This document shows, in pieces, positions 34,783-45,597 of a stretch of 64,000 nucleotides of DNA (positions are counted from its first letter, which is position 1; each line of letters starts with the position of its first letter). Position numbers and translations under genes: made by a program. The notes under the pieces are model-generated. The model ran no database searches and was not told the origin of the DNA. It worked only from the letters and a program-made list of their open reading frames with translations. This DNA comes from Globomyces pollinis-pini (taxonomy: Eukaryota > Chytridiomycota > Chytridiomycetes > Rhizophydiales > Globomycetaceae): positions 1-64,000 of the forward strand of contig MU621099.1 in the NCBI GenBank assembly GCA_025399215.1, given 5' to 3'.

Positions 34783-36135
34783 ATGGTTAAAATTGAAGGA
34801 ACTAAAAGCATTCAATCTTCGCTATTTGGAAGTATTCAATTGGATGAAAATAATCATATCAATTCATTGTTCAATAATTCTCAAAAAAATCAAATTCCTA
34901 CTAAAAAAACTACTCAAAAGATTCATATTCCTAATGAAAAAACTACCAATCCAAAGGAAGATCTAAATATTCAAACTCTTCCTCAAATCACCACCACTAC
35001 AAAGAAAGTTAAAAAAATTCAAAATCCTACCGAAATCACTATTGCTCCAAAGAAAGCTCAAAAAGTCCACAAAAAAGTTAAATCAAATACAAAAATTCAC
35101 ACTCCCGAGAAAATCGCATCAGATACTCATGTGAATGAACCTAAGGAAATCGATAGTGCACCTAAGACCAACGATACCAATGAATCAGACAAGGTTGAAA
35201 AAGTTACACGAAAGCAACAAATCATGGAAAAAATCGCAATAAATGAAAGAACAATATTTGTGGGCAATCTACCTGTGAATGTTGTTGATAAAGTATATTC
35301 ATTCTTACTTACAAAACTAGGCTAACACAAAAGATCTAAAGCTACTATTTTCACAATTTGGAGACATTGATTCTGTTAGATTTCGTTCAATCGTATTGCC
35401 TTCTTACTAAATTTAGGCTTTTTCAGAGAAACTCCCTCGAAAGCAGGCATTTATTGCAAAGAAGCTCCATGATGGCCGTGACAGTAACTGCATAATTCTC
35501 TAATATTCTAAAGCATTGAATGCATATATTATGTTCAAATCAAGTGAAGCAGTAGATGATGCTTTAAGCTTGAATGGCTCAGTATTTATGGAAAAGCATA
35601 TAAGAGTGGATCGTTCAGAAAAGAAAGTGGAGAAAGTCAGAGATTCTTCAAGAAGTGTCTTCATTGGAAATCTGCCATTCGATATATCAGACGAGAGTCT
35701 ATGGAGTTTTTTCCTTGTGGTTGGTGAAATTGGTAATGGGATACATCTAAACAGTTAGAAAATGTCAGAGTAATTCGAGACAGAAAGACAAATGTGGGAA
35801 AAGGATTTGGTTATGTTCAGTTTAAAGAAAAGTCTTCAATTCCTCTAGCACTCAAATGTAATGGAAATGAACTATGTGGAAGAAAAATTAGAATAACTAA
35901 AGCAGTGGAGTCGTTAGCACAATCTTCAAAAGAAAAAACCACCAAAAAGACTATTGTAGAAGGGACAAGAGCAAGTCGATTACATGGATTGAAACCTAAA
36001 GGAAAAACCTTAAAAGTCTCCAAAAAAACTAAACCAGAAGTGAGTAAAAAGTCTGGTGAGGCCCCGAAAAAAGTAAAGAAACCAAGAACAAATCCAAGAA
36101 GAGTTGCTTTAAGACTTGCAGCCGGACTTCAATAA
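34783..36135 (+). CDS. Nop12/RBM34-like nucleolar RNA-binding protein
   Basis: Nop12 is a pre-rRNA processing factor for the 60S subunit. A Lys- and Asn-rich head (about 140 residues) is followed by RRM1 (RTIFVGNLPVNVVDK, LFSQFGDIDSVRFRS, NAYIMFKSSEAVDDALSLNG) and RRM2 (RSVFIGNLPFDISDESLWSFF, VRVIRDRKTNVGKGFGYVQF, LCGRKIRITKA). A strongly basic tail ends RRVALRLAAGLQ. Both RNP1/RNP2 pairs are readable across short introns. The tail motif TRASRLHGLKPKGK is typical for this family. About 390 aa. Confidence 0.87.
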
Positions 36136-36221
36136 AAGAATAATATATTTGAACAACTTTGTAACAAGACAAATAATAAAAGATTGATGAACTAATTCAA
36201 TTCATGCAGTTATATATACGT

Positions 36222-39142
36222 TTATTGAAGCTCGTTTTTGAACTTTTTAACAACAAGCATTAAGATATCTTCTGTTGTCTTTCCATTATTTGCCAGATTT
36301 TTAGATTCCTTTGTCCACTCAGTACCATGTCGTGGTTCAGCCGCTTTACACTTTTCAATCACTGACTGTTGTTGTTCTGAGGTTCCATGGGCAATTTCAA
36401 ACTTTAACCACCAAGCCCAAGCATCTCCCAGATCAGGATTAGTTTTAATGGCACGTGTAAACCAATTACGAGCTTTATCAAACTTTCTTTCACTCCAAAA
36501 CAATCGTGCAATAGTTGTGACCACTTCTGGATCATTTTCGCAATTTTTCAAAGCATCTGACGATCTTGCACGTCTTTGAGGTCGGATTTCCATTAGAATT
36601 GCTTCACACCACAAAGAACCCGACTTGGGGCATTCTTGCAGTCCCTTTGCCAACAGGGCCTTAGCCATAGAAGTGTTTCCAGCCCGCTTCTCGACCAAAA
36701 TGGCTTCTGTCCACAACTCTGCACATTTCGGATTCAAGATACGAGCTCTTTCCAAGACGACTCGAGCCTTTATGGACTGCCCAGCAGATTCTTCCAACCT
36801 GCTAGAATGAATCCAAATCAAATGCGACTTTGGTAGAATTTTTAGAGCATTGGTATAATTAGCCCTAGCAGCTTCCAAATTGGCCATATCATCTTTTAAA
36901 ATCTGACCTTTAATTAACCATAACTTTTCAAACGTCGGGAATCGTTTCAATCCTTCATCCAGCAGTTCTAATGCTTTGTCAAAGTTTTTCAACAGCCGCT
37001 CTAGCACTGCTGACTTCATCCATACACGTTCAGTATTCGCTTGCTCTCTCGCTTTTGCCAGAAATGTCTGGGCGTTTTCAAAGTGGCCAGTTTCTACTTC
37101 CAATTTAATAGCTGCCAACCAAATCTGTTCTGAATTGGAATTGGCTGCAAAAGCATTTTCCAAGATTGCTTTTGCAGCTGTAATGTCACCAGCAACCCAT
37201 TTCTCTTTCGCCCACATTAGCCATAAAATTTCTGCTTGAGGGCAACTTTCTACTGCTTTTTCCAATAACTCCAAAAGAGACTCCCTTGTTCCGTGTGATT
37301 TTTCTAGGAAAGCCAACCGTCTCCATATAGATTTTTTATTAGGGAACACCTGGAGAGCAAAGCCATATACTGCTCTGGCAGTATCATAGGAACCGTTTGC
37401 AATTAACTTTTCCGCATCATCCATCCAAGTAGATTTTCGATCTTCTTCATCAACATCCAGAGATATAGTCTCATTTATTAATGCTCTACAAACTTGTAAA
37501 AATCCGTCTTTTTCACATTGTTCCGCTTCCTTGATCCACTGATCTCTCTCTAGTAAAGCTCCTTTTTGTTGCAATTGAACCACTGCACGCTTAATAATCA
37601 CGCCGACTCGCTCTGGTTTTCCGTTTTGCTCTTCTAACTTTGCTGCTGCGATCCATATTTCATGTGACGTGGGATTGGCTATACGCGCTTGATTAATGAT
37701 TTTTTGGGCCTTTTCATATGTCTCTAATCTAGAACATTAATTAAAGTTTAAAACCTGGCAAAAGCAAGCCATAACTCAATGGAATTTGGTACACATTGAA
37801 CTGATCTTGATAATAAAACTTTTGCATCGTCCGGATCATCTTCCAGTGATATTGCACTTTTCCAAAGTTTAACAGAGTTTGGTATGTATTCTAATGCTCG
37901 TCTTAGTACTTTCTTTTGCGCTTTTGGATCAACTTCGAGTTCTTTAGCTTTTATCCAAACATTCACAGATTGAGGAATATGTCGGATTGCATTAGCAAGA
38001 ATAATTTTCGCTGCATCTGGGGTATTTAATCTTGCAGCTTCTAACCAAACATCCTCACTTGTTGGGCATTCTTCACATCCTTTTGAAATGATGTCTCTAG
38101 CTGCAGCCAGTTTTGAGGCATATTCTTCCAAGCGAGCAGCAGCGATCCAACCTATTATATATGTTAATAATTGATTCTATACCGGGAGGATGCTTAGGGT
38201 TGGTAGTAATCACAGATCTAACGTTAGCATAAAACAAAAACCTCATTAAAGTCCTGGCCTTTTTAATGTCACTAATTTCCGCGTCTGACTTGGTTATTAC
38301 ACTTCCTAATCCTGTTAAATATCCCTTGGGGTCAATAGTGGTTTGACCAGATACACTATCTAAAAATAAGAATGCAATAAATGGTACCTTACTATTAGAA
38401 AACAGAAAACGACTTACCTGACATTTGATCTAATTTGACGGCAAGAACTCTATCTCGAGCCTGACCAAATTGTGCGAAATCAGTCTTTAGTGATGTCTCT
38501 GTCCCATTTTCAGATACATCAATTGAGTTGGCCATTTGCCCTTGATTTAAATTTGAAAGAATCACAGAGTCAGGAACTGCAGAATATCGGGCGTATACTT
38601 CATCTGTTTTGACTTTTTTTGCACCTCGTTTTCGAACCATATCCTGCACTTCAGGAATTGCTGCCCATTCCTCGTTTGAAACCATTGAGAGTCCTCGTTT
38701 AAGGTCCTGGAATTGTTGTTGGATCTTTGGTTTTTCTTTTCGATACTGTTCAAGGTCATCTCTTTCCCTTGCTTCTCTTCTTAGCTTCCTCCTTTCATCC
38801 ATTTTCTTCTCAATTTGTTCATAAATTCTATCAGCTTCTTCATCATCTTGTTCATAAGGAGCTTTATTGAATAGTCCAACTTCTTTATCTGGATCCTGAA
38901 ATCGTCCATCATCATCATCATCTCGTTTGGGACCTCTCCCTTCCGCACTATTATTTAATAAGGATCTATATTTACGCGGCTTGAGCAGCAGCTAGTGCTG
39001 TACCATCATCAATTTCTCTTGCAGGACCAATATCTGAGCGAGTTGTAAACCCCGTAGCACCTCTTCCCAATCCTGCTATATAATTTGGAGGAGCTTCTTT
39101 GGACATAAAATCCGGGTCCGCTAGTGTTCTGAATTGATACAT
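36222..39142 (-). CDS. PRP6: PRP6, U4/U6-U5 tri-snRNP factor
   Basis: PRP6 bridges U5 and U4/U6 in the tri-snRNP. N-terminal signature [23 protein letters not shown], then [43 protein letters not shown] and a long run of HAT/TPR repeats in a 1.5-kb exon (36222-37730) with repeated E(I/V)WL...A...E patterns. I took the ATG at 39142 ([15 protein letters not shown]), since the frame upstream offers only [11 protein letters not shown], 11 residues in, is the closest match to other PRP6 starts. About 890 aa. Confidence 0.93.
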
Positions 39143-39197
39143 CTGATTCGATTTGAAATAAAGAAAAAAGTTCACCGAAAAATTCAAATTCAATTCA
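39143..39197. promoter_or_regulatory. 55-bp head-to-head promoter PRP6/CWC25
   Basis: Only 55 bp separates the two start codons, so the core promoters must overlap. The sequence is A-rich on the plus strand, with no obvious TATA. The two spliceosome genes are probably co-expressed. Confidence 0.5.
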
Positions 39198-40036
39198 ATG
39201 GGTAAATTACGTTAGTTTTTAAGACCAGGAAAACTAAATCTCCTCCATCATAAATCTTGGGTAAAGTATGTTGGAAGCTAATTGGCAGCATGTTTATAAC
39301 AAGGACAACAGGAATAGAGTCATTGAAGACGAAAAACAAGCAGCTGAAGAAGAATTACAAGCAAAGTTGCGCATTACTAGAGCTGTATAATGATATTGTA
39401 TATATTAATTATTTATAGGATCAAGAGGCAAGACTGGCAAGACTTAGATCAAACGCAAATATTAATGATTCTGACAAACCACTCACTCATGTCAATCTGT
39501 TTGTCGATGACGAGAAATACCAATCGTCGACTCTGATTGATGAAAAGAAGATTGCACAAAAAGCAAAAGAGGATAAACACACTTGGTTTTTGGGAGAGAC
39601 TCAGGATGGGAAAAAGGAAACTCCTTGGTATAGCACTTTAGATTATGGAAAACAAATACGAGACAAAAAAATTGACCCTGTTAAAAAGTATTAAATTGAT
39701 ACCGTTTAACGATAGAAAACGATTTGAGAAGTCGGATCACAAACGAAAAGAAAGGGAGGATCCTTTGAAAGCCTTACAGACTTACCTATCAAAGGGTGAT
39801 CAGAAAGTATTAAACAGCTTGTTATTCATAATTAGGTTGCCAAAAAGCAGTCTTCCAGCACAAAATCAATTGAACAACTAAGACAAGAACGAATTGAAAG
39901 AGAAAAGCTGGAAAAAGACCGTACAAATGAAGCCGTTAATCCTGGTCTCAAAAAGCGACATGAAAAGGATACAAAATACTTCCATTCTCAATTTAACCCA
40001 GATTTTGTGAGGAAACGAGAGAGTCGAAGGCATTGA
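39198..40036 (+). CDS. CWC25: CWC25, spliceosome step-one factor
   Basis: Cwc25 promotes the first catalytic step after Prp2 action. Exon 1 is just ATGG before a 28-bp intron. Exon 2 gives [10 protein letters not shown], and after another intron [22 protein letters not shown] follows, the family's L-N-L-x-K-S-W-x-P-like start. Then come [16 protein letters not shown] and a Lys/Glu-rich tail ending KRESRRH. About 240 aa. The 4-nt first coding exon would be easy to miss and supports the start choice. Confidence 0.87.
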
Positions 40037-40132
40037 TAGCGTGGGTTTAAATCCAAGTATTCAATCTTAATAAAGATATTTGTAAATAGCATCGGTTTGG
40101 AAAATTCGTACCAGATTGTTTTTCATTATTTT

Positions 40133-41623
40133 ATGGACATTGAATTTTTGGATAATACCCCATTAGGGGACTACTTCAATGAATTGAGTGAAAAACCAGC
40201 TGTAGAATCAAATGAGACAAATCCAATCCAAGCCAAAGATGACCCTCAGCGAATAGCAAAGGACTACTTTCAAGAATTTCTAATGGAGGAGACAGTGCGG
40301 GAAACGATGATGATCAACGGACATTATGACTTCAGCTTCAAAAATAGTAGATCTGTCGTTCAGAAGAATTCATTTAATTGGAATTGCATTGGATTATTAT
40401 TGATTCCACTTTCATTTGTACCAATTACTTCAACCATAGTTACCACTGGCATCTTTCTTTCTTCTATTGCAATTATTGGATATTTATACATAGTGAATGC
40501 AATTGATTCAGAATTGGTACACCTTCGTGCAGTCAACTCAGAGTTGGATAAAAAGATTAGAGAAGCTATACAATTTATAAAGGAAATAGAGATTATATCA
40601 AAAGGATACCGTCTGTAAAATAAGTATACTCATAGTTAGACATCGTCATATTGTACCGATTGAACGAATAGAGATACGATCAAAAATAGAATCATGTATT
40701 GATCTGCGAACGAAACTGCTTCAGATTAGTGGAGAACTTTTAGATGTAACAACAGTTACATATATAATGATGAACAAAGGTACCAAGGAATCATACAAAG
40801 TAGAGAATTTGTCTCTAGAAAATATCAAAAATAGCTTGAATAGGATGAGAAAGAATCGAATTCAAATGTACAATAAGTGGATGTGTTTAAAATTGAAAAA
40901 TTCAATTTTGGGACGTGTTCAAGCATATATTGAAATTCGTTTTCATACATATAACGTACACCAGATTCATAATTCTCTTTGTATGACAGTAAAACTAGAA
41001 AAGGGTAAGGAAACTATTACTCTTACAGATAGAGTTTACATCGAAACTTCATCAGACATCAATTGAAACTCCTCCAAAATATCCGTTTCCATCAATCATT
41101 GCAAACATTAATCAACTGCAAGGATATATGTACATTTTTCAGAAAAGCGCTAAGGGTTTGAAGTTTTATCGCTGATTGATCAGATGGTGTACTTGAGAAG
41201 GTAGACTTTTTAAAAAATGTAAAGAACGTTTGTCAGAATATCATTGATGATTGTGGATCTTTGTTATACGAAACTGCTTCTGCTGGAACAGAAAATACAG
41301 ATACGCCAAACATATGCAATACAGTCGATACATTAAAGACTACGTTTGAGTCTAGTATAGAAGCCCCTATTGAAATTGATTGGACTCAGAATATACAACT
41401 AGATGTAGAAGAAGAGATTTTTGAAGGAGTACATCATAAGAACGATGATAGTCCATCAAGTAAAATGAAACTAACAAGGGAGGAACGATTGTTACTGAAA
41501 AAAGCACTGAAGGTAATATCACTACAGCTTAAGACTAATCTCTAGGTGGATAAAATATCACCAATTATTCAACTGATGTCAGAGCTCCATGCGGTCCTTG
41601 AAAATCGGAAAAGTATTACATGA
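40133..41623 (+). CDS. vezatin/Inp2-like membrane protein
   Basis: Vezatin (adherens junctions) and yeast Inp2 (peroxisomes) bind myosins from a membrane. The start at 40133 gives an acidic head, then two adjacent hydrophobic segments (WNCIGLLLIPLSFVPITSTI and the next IFLSSIAIIGYLYIVNAI), directly followed by the family's AIQFIKEIEIISKGYRL. Downstream is an alpha-helical region with YKVENLSLENIKNSLNRMR and TREERLLLKKALK. The match is to the vezatin/myosin-binding region, with no further motif recognised. About 440 aa and five or so introns. Confidence 0.62.
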
Positions 41624-41757
41624 ATGCTTACCGTACTACACCATTATTGAATTGTATTTATCCTGGTAATTAGAAATTATCCGGTCGATGATCAAAACTG
41701 CATAAATATACGTCTGATTTGGACTTGTTCTGTTCAAATTTTTTTATTTTTTTTTTT

Positions 41758-42961
41758 ATGGAGGAGAGTGAGACTGTAACAAAGAGACTGTATATTGGAG
41801 GCATCAATTTTTCGACAACGTCGGCGGACATATCAGAGAGATTCAAGAAGTTTGGCGAAGTGTCCAATATCGAATTCCCAAAACCGAAAAATGACAAAAG
41901 TACTTTCATGTATTTGACCATCAAATCTTCAACTTCTCAACTAAAGAAATGTTATTTTATATGTAATTAAACATTGGTTTAGGTATATCTGTTTATCATG
42001 GTACCAAATGGAGGGGTAATGTGCTATCAATTCAAGAAGCAAAACCACATTTTCAAAATCGGTAAAGTGACTGACTATAGCTTAAAATAGACTACAGCGT
42101 GAACAGGAAAGCGCAGTCCCAGAACCCACTTTTAAACCTCGTCAACTTACAAAGAAGAAGTTAAAACGTAAACCAAATCAGCATTCTGAAAATATGAGCG
42201 TTGTTCCATTATGCTCCAATTCTAAAAAGAATGGATGGGTGAAAGGAAGATACAATAGGCTGCTTCCAAAAGTAAATGTTAGAAATCCCAGAACTGGACG
42301 TCAAATTCTAATAGATCCAGTGAAATATCAATATCACTTTAAAAAACTGGAAGATGAGGATATTCCTGTAAGTGTAATGGATCTTCATTTTACCAATGAT
42401 GATTCTTGCATCATGGATTTATCAAAGGATGCAATACGTCAAACATCGGATACTCAGAGAAAGCGAGCAGGAAATTGGACAGACGAAGAAATTCAGCAAG
42501 CAATAGCACACCGCAATTATATTTTAAACCTAGAAAAAGAAAAGGAACAAATAATGAAGAGTTCAGGTTTAAGTAAAAAACAATTCCTACTTCAAGAACA
42601 TACTAAAGCTGTACTTGAATCAGAATACAAGTCTAACTTAAAACTAGCAGAAAACTTTTCAAAGAAACTGTATATTTTTTGATATCTGTGCTAATACTTT
42701 AGTGGTAATGATGTGAAATCGACTGGAACTGTGGACTTTCTTTCGGATGATGAGGAAGTAAAAGAAGATATAGAAAAATCCAATATTGCCTTGTTCGATT
42801 CGTCAGATGATGAAGTCACTACCGATATTCCAGTATCATCTGCATTGGCATCAAAACTTGACTTGTTTGATGATAGTGACGAAGATATGCCTATTGTTAA
42901 TTCTATACCTGTACGATCTAATCCCTCCGTGAGTGACAACTTAACTATTGAAAATGAATAA
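41758..42961 (+). CDS. NOL8 N-terminal half (RRM protein)
   Basis: NOL8/Nop8 acts in 60S assembly in the nucleolus. The start after a T-tract gives MEESETVTKRLYIGGINFS, the RRM with RFKKFGEVSNIEF. A 32-bp intron follows, then ISVYHGTKWRGNVLSIQEAKPHF, which matches the NOL8 (K/G)TKWKGGxLxIQxAKxxF block. Later NGWVKGRYNRLLPKVNVRN and IDPVKYQYHFKKL correspond to VVSKFGRVLPVLHL and YDPSKYCHNLKK of the animal protein. It ends in an acidic tail (DDEEVKED, DSDEDMP) and a stop. The characteristic C-terminal domain is absent here and appears at 30119-30523. About 370 aa. Confidence 0.85.
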
Positions 42962-42975
42962 ATATACATTATGAA

Positions 42976-44074
42976 TTATTTATTTAACGATTCTAGCAAC
43001 TGTTTTGCATTCTGTAGTATGCTTTGATTTTTTTGATTCGTTTCCATAACATTGTTTAGTATTGTTCTTGCTTCAAGGGGATTTGTCTCAACAGATTCAC
43101 CATCATTTTTCAGCCCATTGATATAAATGCTTGCCAGAGCTAGCTGGGATTTAGTATGTCCCTGCATAGATGCCATTTTCAAATATTCACAACCGACAAA
43201 TAAATTCTGATCCACACTAGGGTGTCCTTCAATATACATCAACCCCAATCGATACTGTGACATTGCAATTCCTGTTGTTTTAGTTGTAAATCCTCCTACC
43301 ACTCTTTGCCGATTCCTCTAATCTAATAAACAGCGAATCATCATCTACATCTTGGTAGTCTGGATAACTGTGATAAAATTCAGCGAGAAGTGCAGTAGCT
43401 TCTGGAGAACCTTGATCGTATGCACTTTTAATATAAAAGTGCCCTTTCTCCATGTTTGCAGTGATATTTATCCCTTCTAAATACCAACGACCTAATGTGA
43501 CTTGGGCCTGAGCATGGCCACAATCTGCTGCTATTTGCATATGATGGAACATTTTCTTTAAATCTGATTTTTGAATTGCTCTCAGACCCAAAACAAAATT
43601 GGCATCAGAGTGATTTTTACTGGCAAGCTCATTTATATGTAACATGGCTTTAGTGTTGTCTTTTGGTTGACCTTCAAAACCTAAGATGAGGAGCGTATAA
43701 TTGGAACCTTCTGATAACATCTTGGCATATAAAAATTGTGCATCAGAGTTATTCATCAAATGGCCTATTTTAAACATCTTGAATGCAATTGGTTTCCCAC
43801 CTAGAATATTGGTGATTTTCGACAAATACCTTTGGTATTGTCCTTCAGCAATTTGGCTAAAGAAACTATATCTTTACTATCAAATCCGTTTTTCTTTAAA
43901 GTATCCATTAATTCTATAGATTTTTGGGTTTGATTTTCAACAATATGCAATAATTGGGTCGATTTCTCTGGTGTTAAAGATAATGTTCCATCCTGATAGA
44001 GTTTCTTCAGAACTCTCTTTGAAGGTAGCAATGCTAGAAATCAATTTCTTGTAATTACATCGTTTCCAAAACAT
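42976..44074 (-). CDS. Sel1-repeat protein, probably mitochondrial
   Basis: The start at 44074 (MFWKR, then a 25-bp intron, then SLLPSKRVLKKLYQDG) gives a basic, acid-free beginning consistent with a mitochondrial leader. From about 43760 on come Sel1-like repeats: AQFLYAKML, ANFVLGLRAI, AQAQVTLGRWYLEG, PEATALLAEFYHS, SQYRLGLMYIEG and SQLALASIY. These alpha-solenoids act as scaffolds. I cannot name a specific orthologue. Its stop lies only 14 bp from the convergent NOL8 stop. About 320 aa. Confidence 0.72.
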
Positions 44075-44187
44075 AGAAACTGTCAAGTTTGGAAAAATGT
44101 TCCAGCTTCGTTCCAACACAATTAAACAGGAAGTATAACAATTGCACAATATAGTAAAGACCTTGTAAAAATCATCAACTCTTTATT

Positions 44188-44931
44188 TTATAGTAGTTCA
44201 GCAACACTCTTTTGAGTCTCCTTCAGATAATCTTGAAATCGTTCGTTAAAGGAATGGGCCAGATAGTAGAATGGTGCATCTACGTGTAATTCATCAACAA
44301 CGGAAGTTTCGAAATACATCAAATTGTTTGACTTTGCAAATTCTAATGCATCATGTTGACTGACTGCGCGTCGGTGTTTCTGATCAAGTTTTGTAGCGAC
44401 CAAGATCCCTTAAACGTTTAGTTTTCCGATTATAAACCTTTGCATTTTTTTAGAGTTTTAATATGTTTAAGTAAAGATATCCATTTGGGAAGTGCTTGAA
44501 ATGACTCCAAATTAGTGCTATCAAACACAAGCATAAACGATGTTGCTCCTTTACACTATGTATCAATCAATAATAAAATCAAACATATTTCGGACAGTAT
44601 TCTGTAAATATATCATTTCCTCCTAAATCATGTACAAACAATTCAACTGTAACATTTGTGTCTGAAATGAATGAATCACTCCGTTACCTGGTATATTAAC
44701 CACCTTAATCGATAATTCGGAATGAATAGTCTTTTAAAAAATTAACATGTAGATTTCTAACCATATTATAATTTTTGGAATATTGACCGTTGTTATAGAA
44801 CGCTTGAATAAGGGACGTTTTCCCGACAGTTGCATTTCCTATCTAGTTAAAACAATTAATCAAACCAAGAACCACTAAAAAGTCAGTAAAGTTGAGATAC
44901 CTGTCTTGTTTCGTAAGATTAATGTTCCCAT
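44188..44931 (-). CDS. IFT27: IFT27 (RABL4), small GTPase of the IFT-B train
   Basis: IFT27 pairs with IFT25 in intraflagellar transport and BBSome exit from cilia. The start MGTLILRNKT runs through an intron into GNATVGKTSLIQAF (P-loop). Then YNMTIHSELSIKVVNIPDT, VELFVHDLGGNDIFTEYCP (switch II region), FMLVFDSTNLESF and VATKLDQKHRRAVSQHDALEFAK (NKxD as TKLD). It ends FETSVVDELHVDAPFYYLAHSF, which matches human [22 protein letters not shown]. About 185 aa, the family length. It implies a working flagellum. It is head-to-head with a TPR gene, 43 bp apart. Confidence 0.9.
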
Positions 44932-44974
44932 GTAGAGTGAGTAAATCACGTAAACAAGCTTTTTTCTATTTTCA

Positions 44975-45348
44975 ATGGCAACAACGGAAGCTCAAACAAC
45001 TGGTTGTGAAGAATGGCTAATGCTAAGAGTGGGATCAGTTCCCAGAAATTCTCTTGGATGGTTTAGATGTGGAGTAGGATTCTACAACAAAAAGGAATTT
45101 ACAAAAGCAATTCAATGCTTCGAGAAGAGTGTTCAAATGGACCCTTTAAATGTATCCTACCTATAATTAATTTTTTTAAGTATAACGCATATCAAATTAT
45201 GGCCAGAGCTTGTATAGCAGTAAACAGGAAAGATGATGCGATCAATGCTCTCAAACAATCTGTTGCGTTAGACAATCCCTCTGATTGGTAATATATTGCA
45301 ACTCATCGTAGGCAACTATTAATTGAATTAACTTCAAACAAGGAATAG
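44975..45348 (+). CDS. small tetratricopeptide-repeat protein
   Basis: About 105 aa from three exons. The start at 44975 gives MATTEAQTTGCEEW, then two TPR-like helices pairs: LGWFRCGVGFYNKKEFTKAIQCFEKSVQMDP and, after a small intron, YQIMARACIAVNRKDDAINALKQSVALDNP. It ends DWQLLIELTSNKE after a 24-bp intron. TPRs bind partner peptides. I do not recognise the orthologue. Because it shares a 43-bp upstream region with IFT27, a ciliary or BBS-related role is a reasonable guess, no more. Confidence 0.65.
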
Positions 45349-45597
45349 AGTTAAATAAACAAACATATATTTTAGAAAATTTGAATTTCTTGTTGAGATA
45401 GTGTTTATGTTTCCTAAATAGACTCTTGCTTACATGTCACCAAAAAAGATGATCTTTGACATAATTCCGCTTTTTGTTAATACATGTATGTTTTAATTAA
45501 AATATCCGAAATGCATCACACTTGACATTTCAAGTCGCGTAAACAAGTGGCTTTCTCTGTATTTAAAGTGAGATGAAAATGGTAAGGTTAGTTAATT

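Noticed and set aside
36238..36579. 113-codon plus-strand frame
   Set aside because: Antisense shadow of the PRP6 repeat exon; the same holds for 36976-37239.
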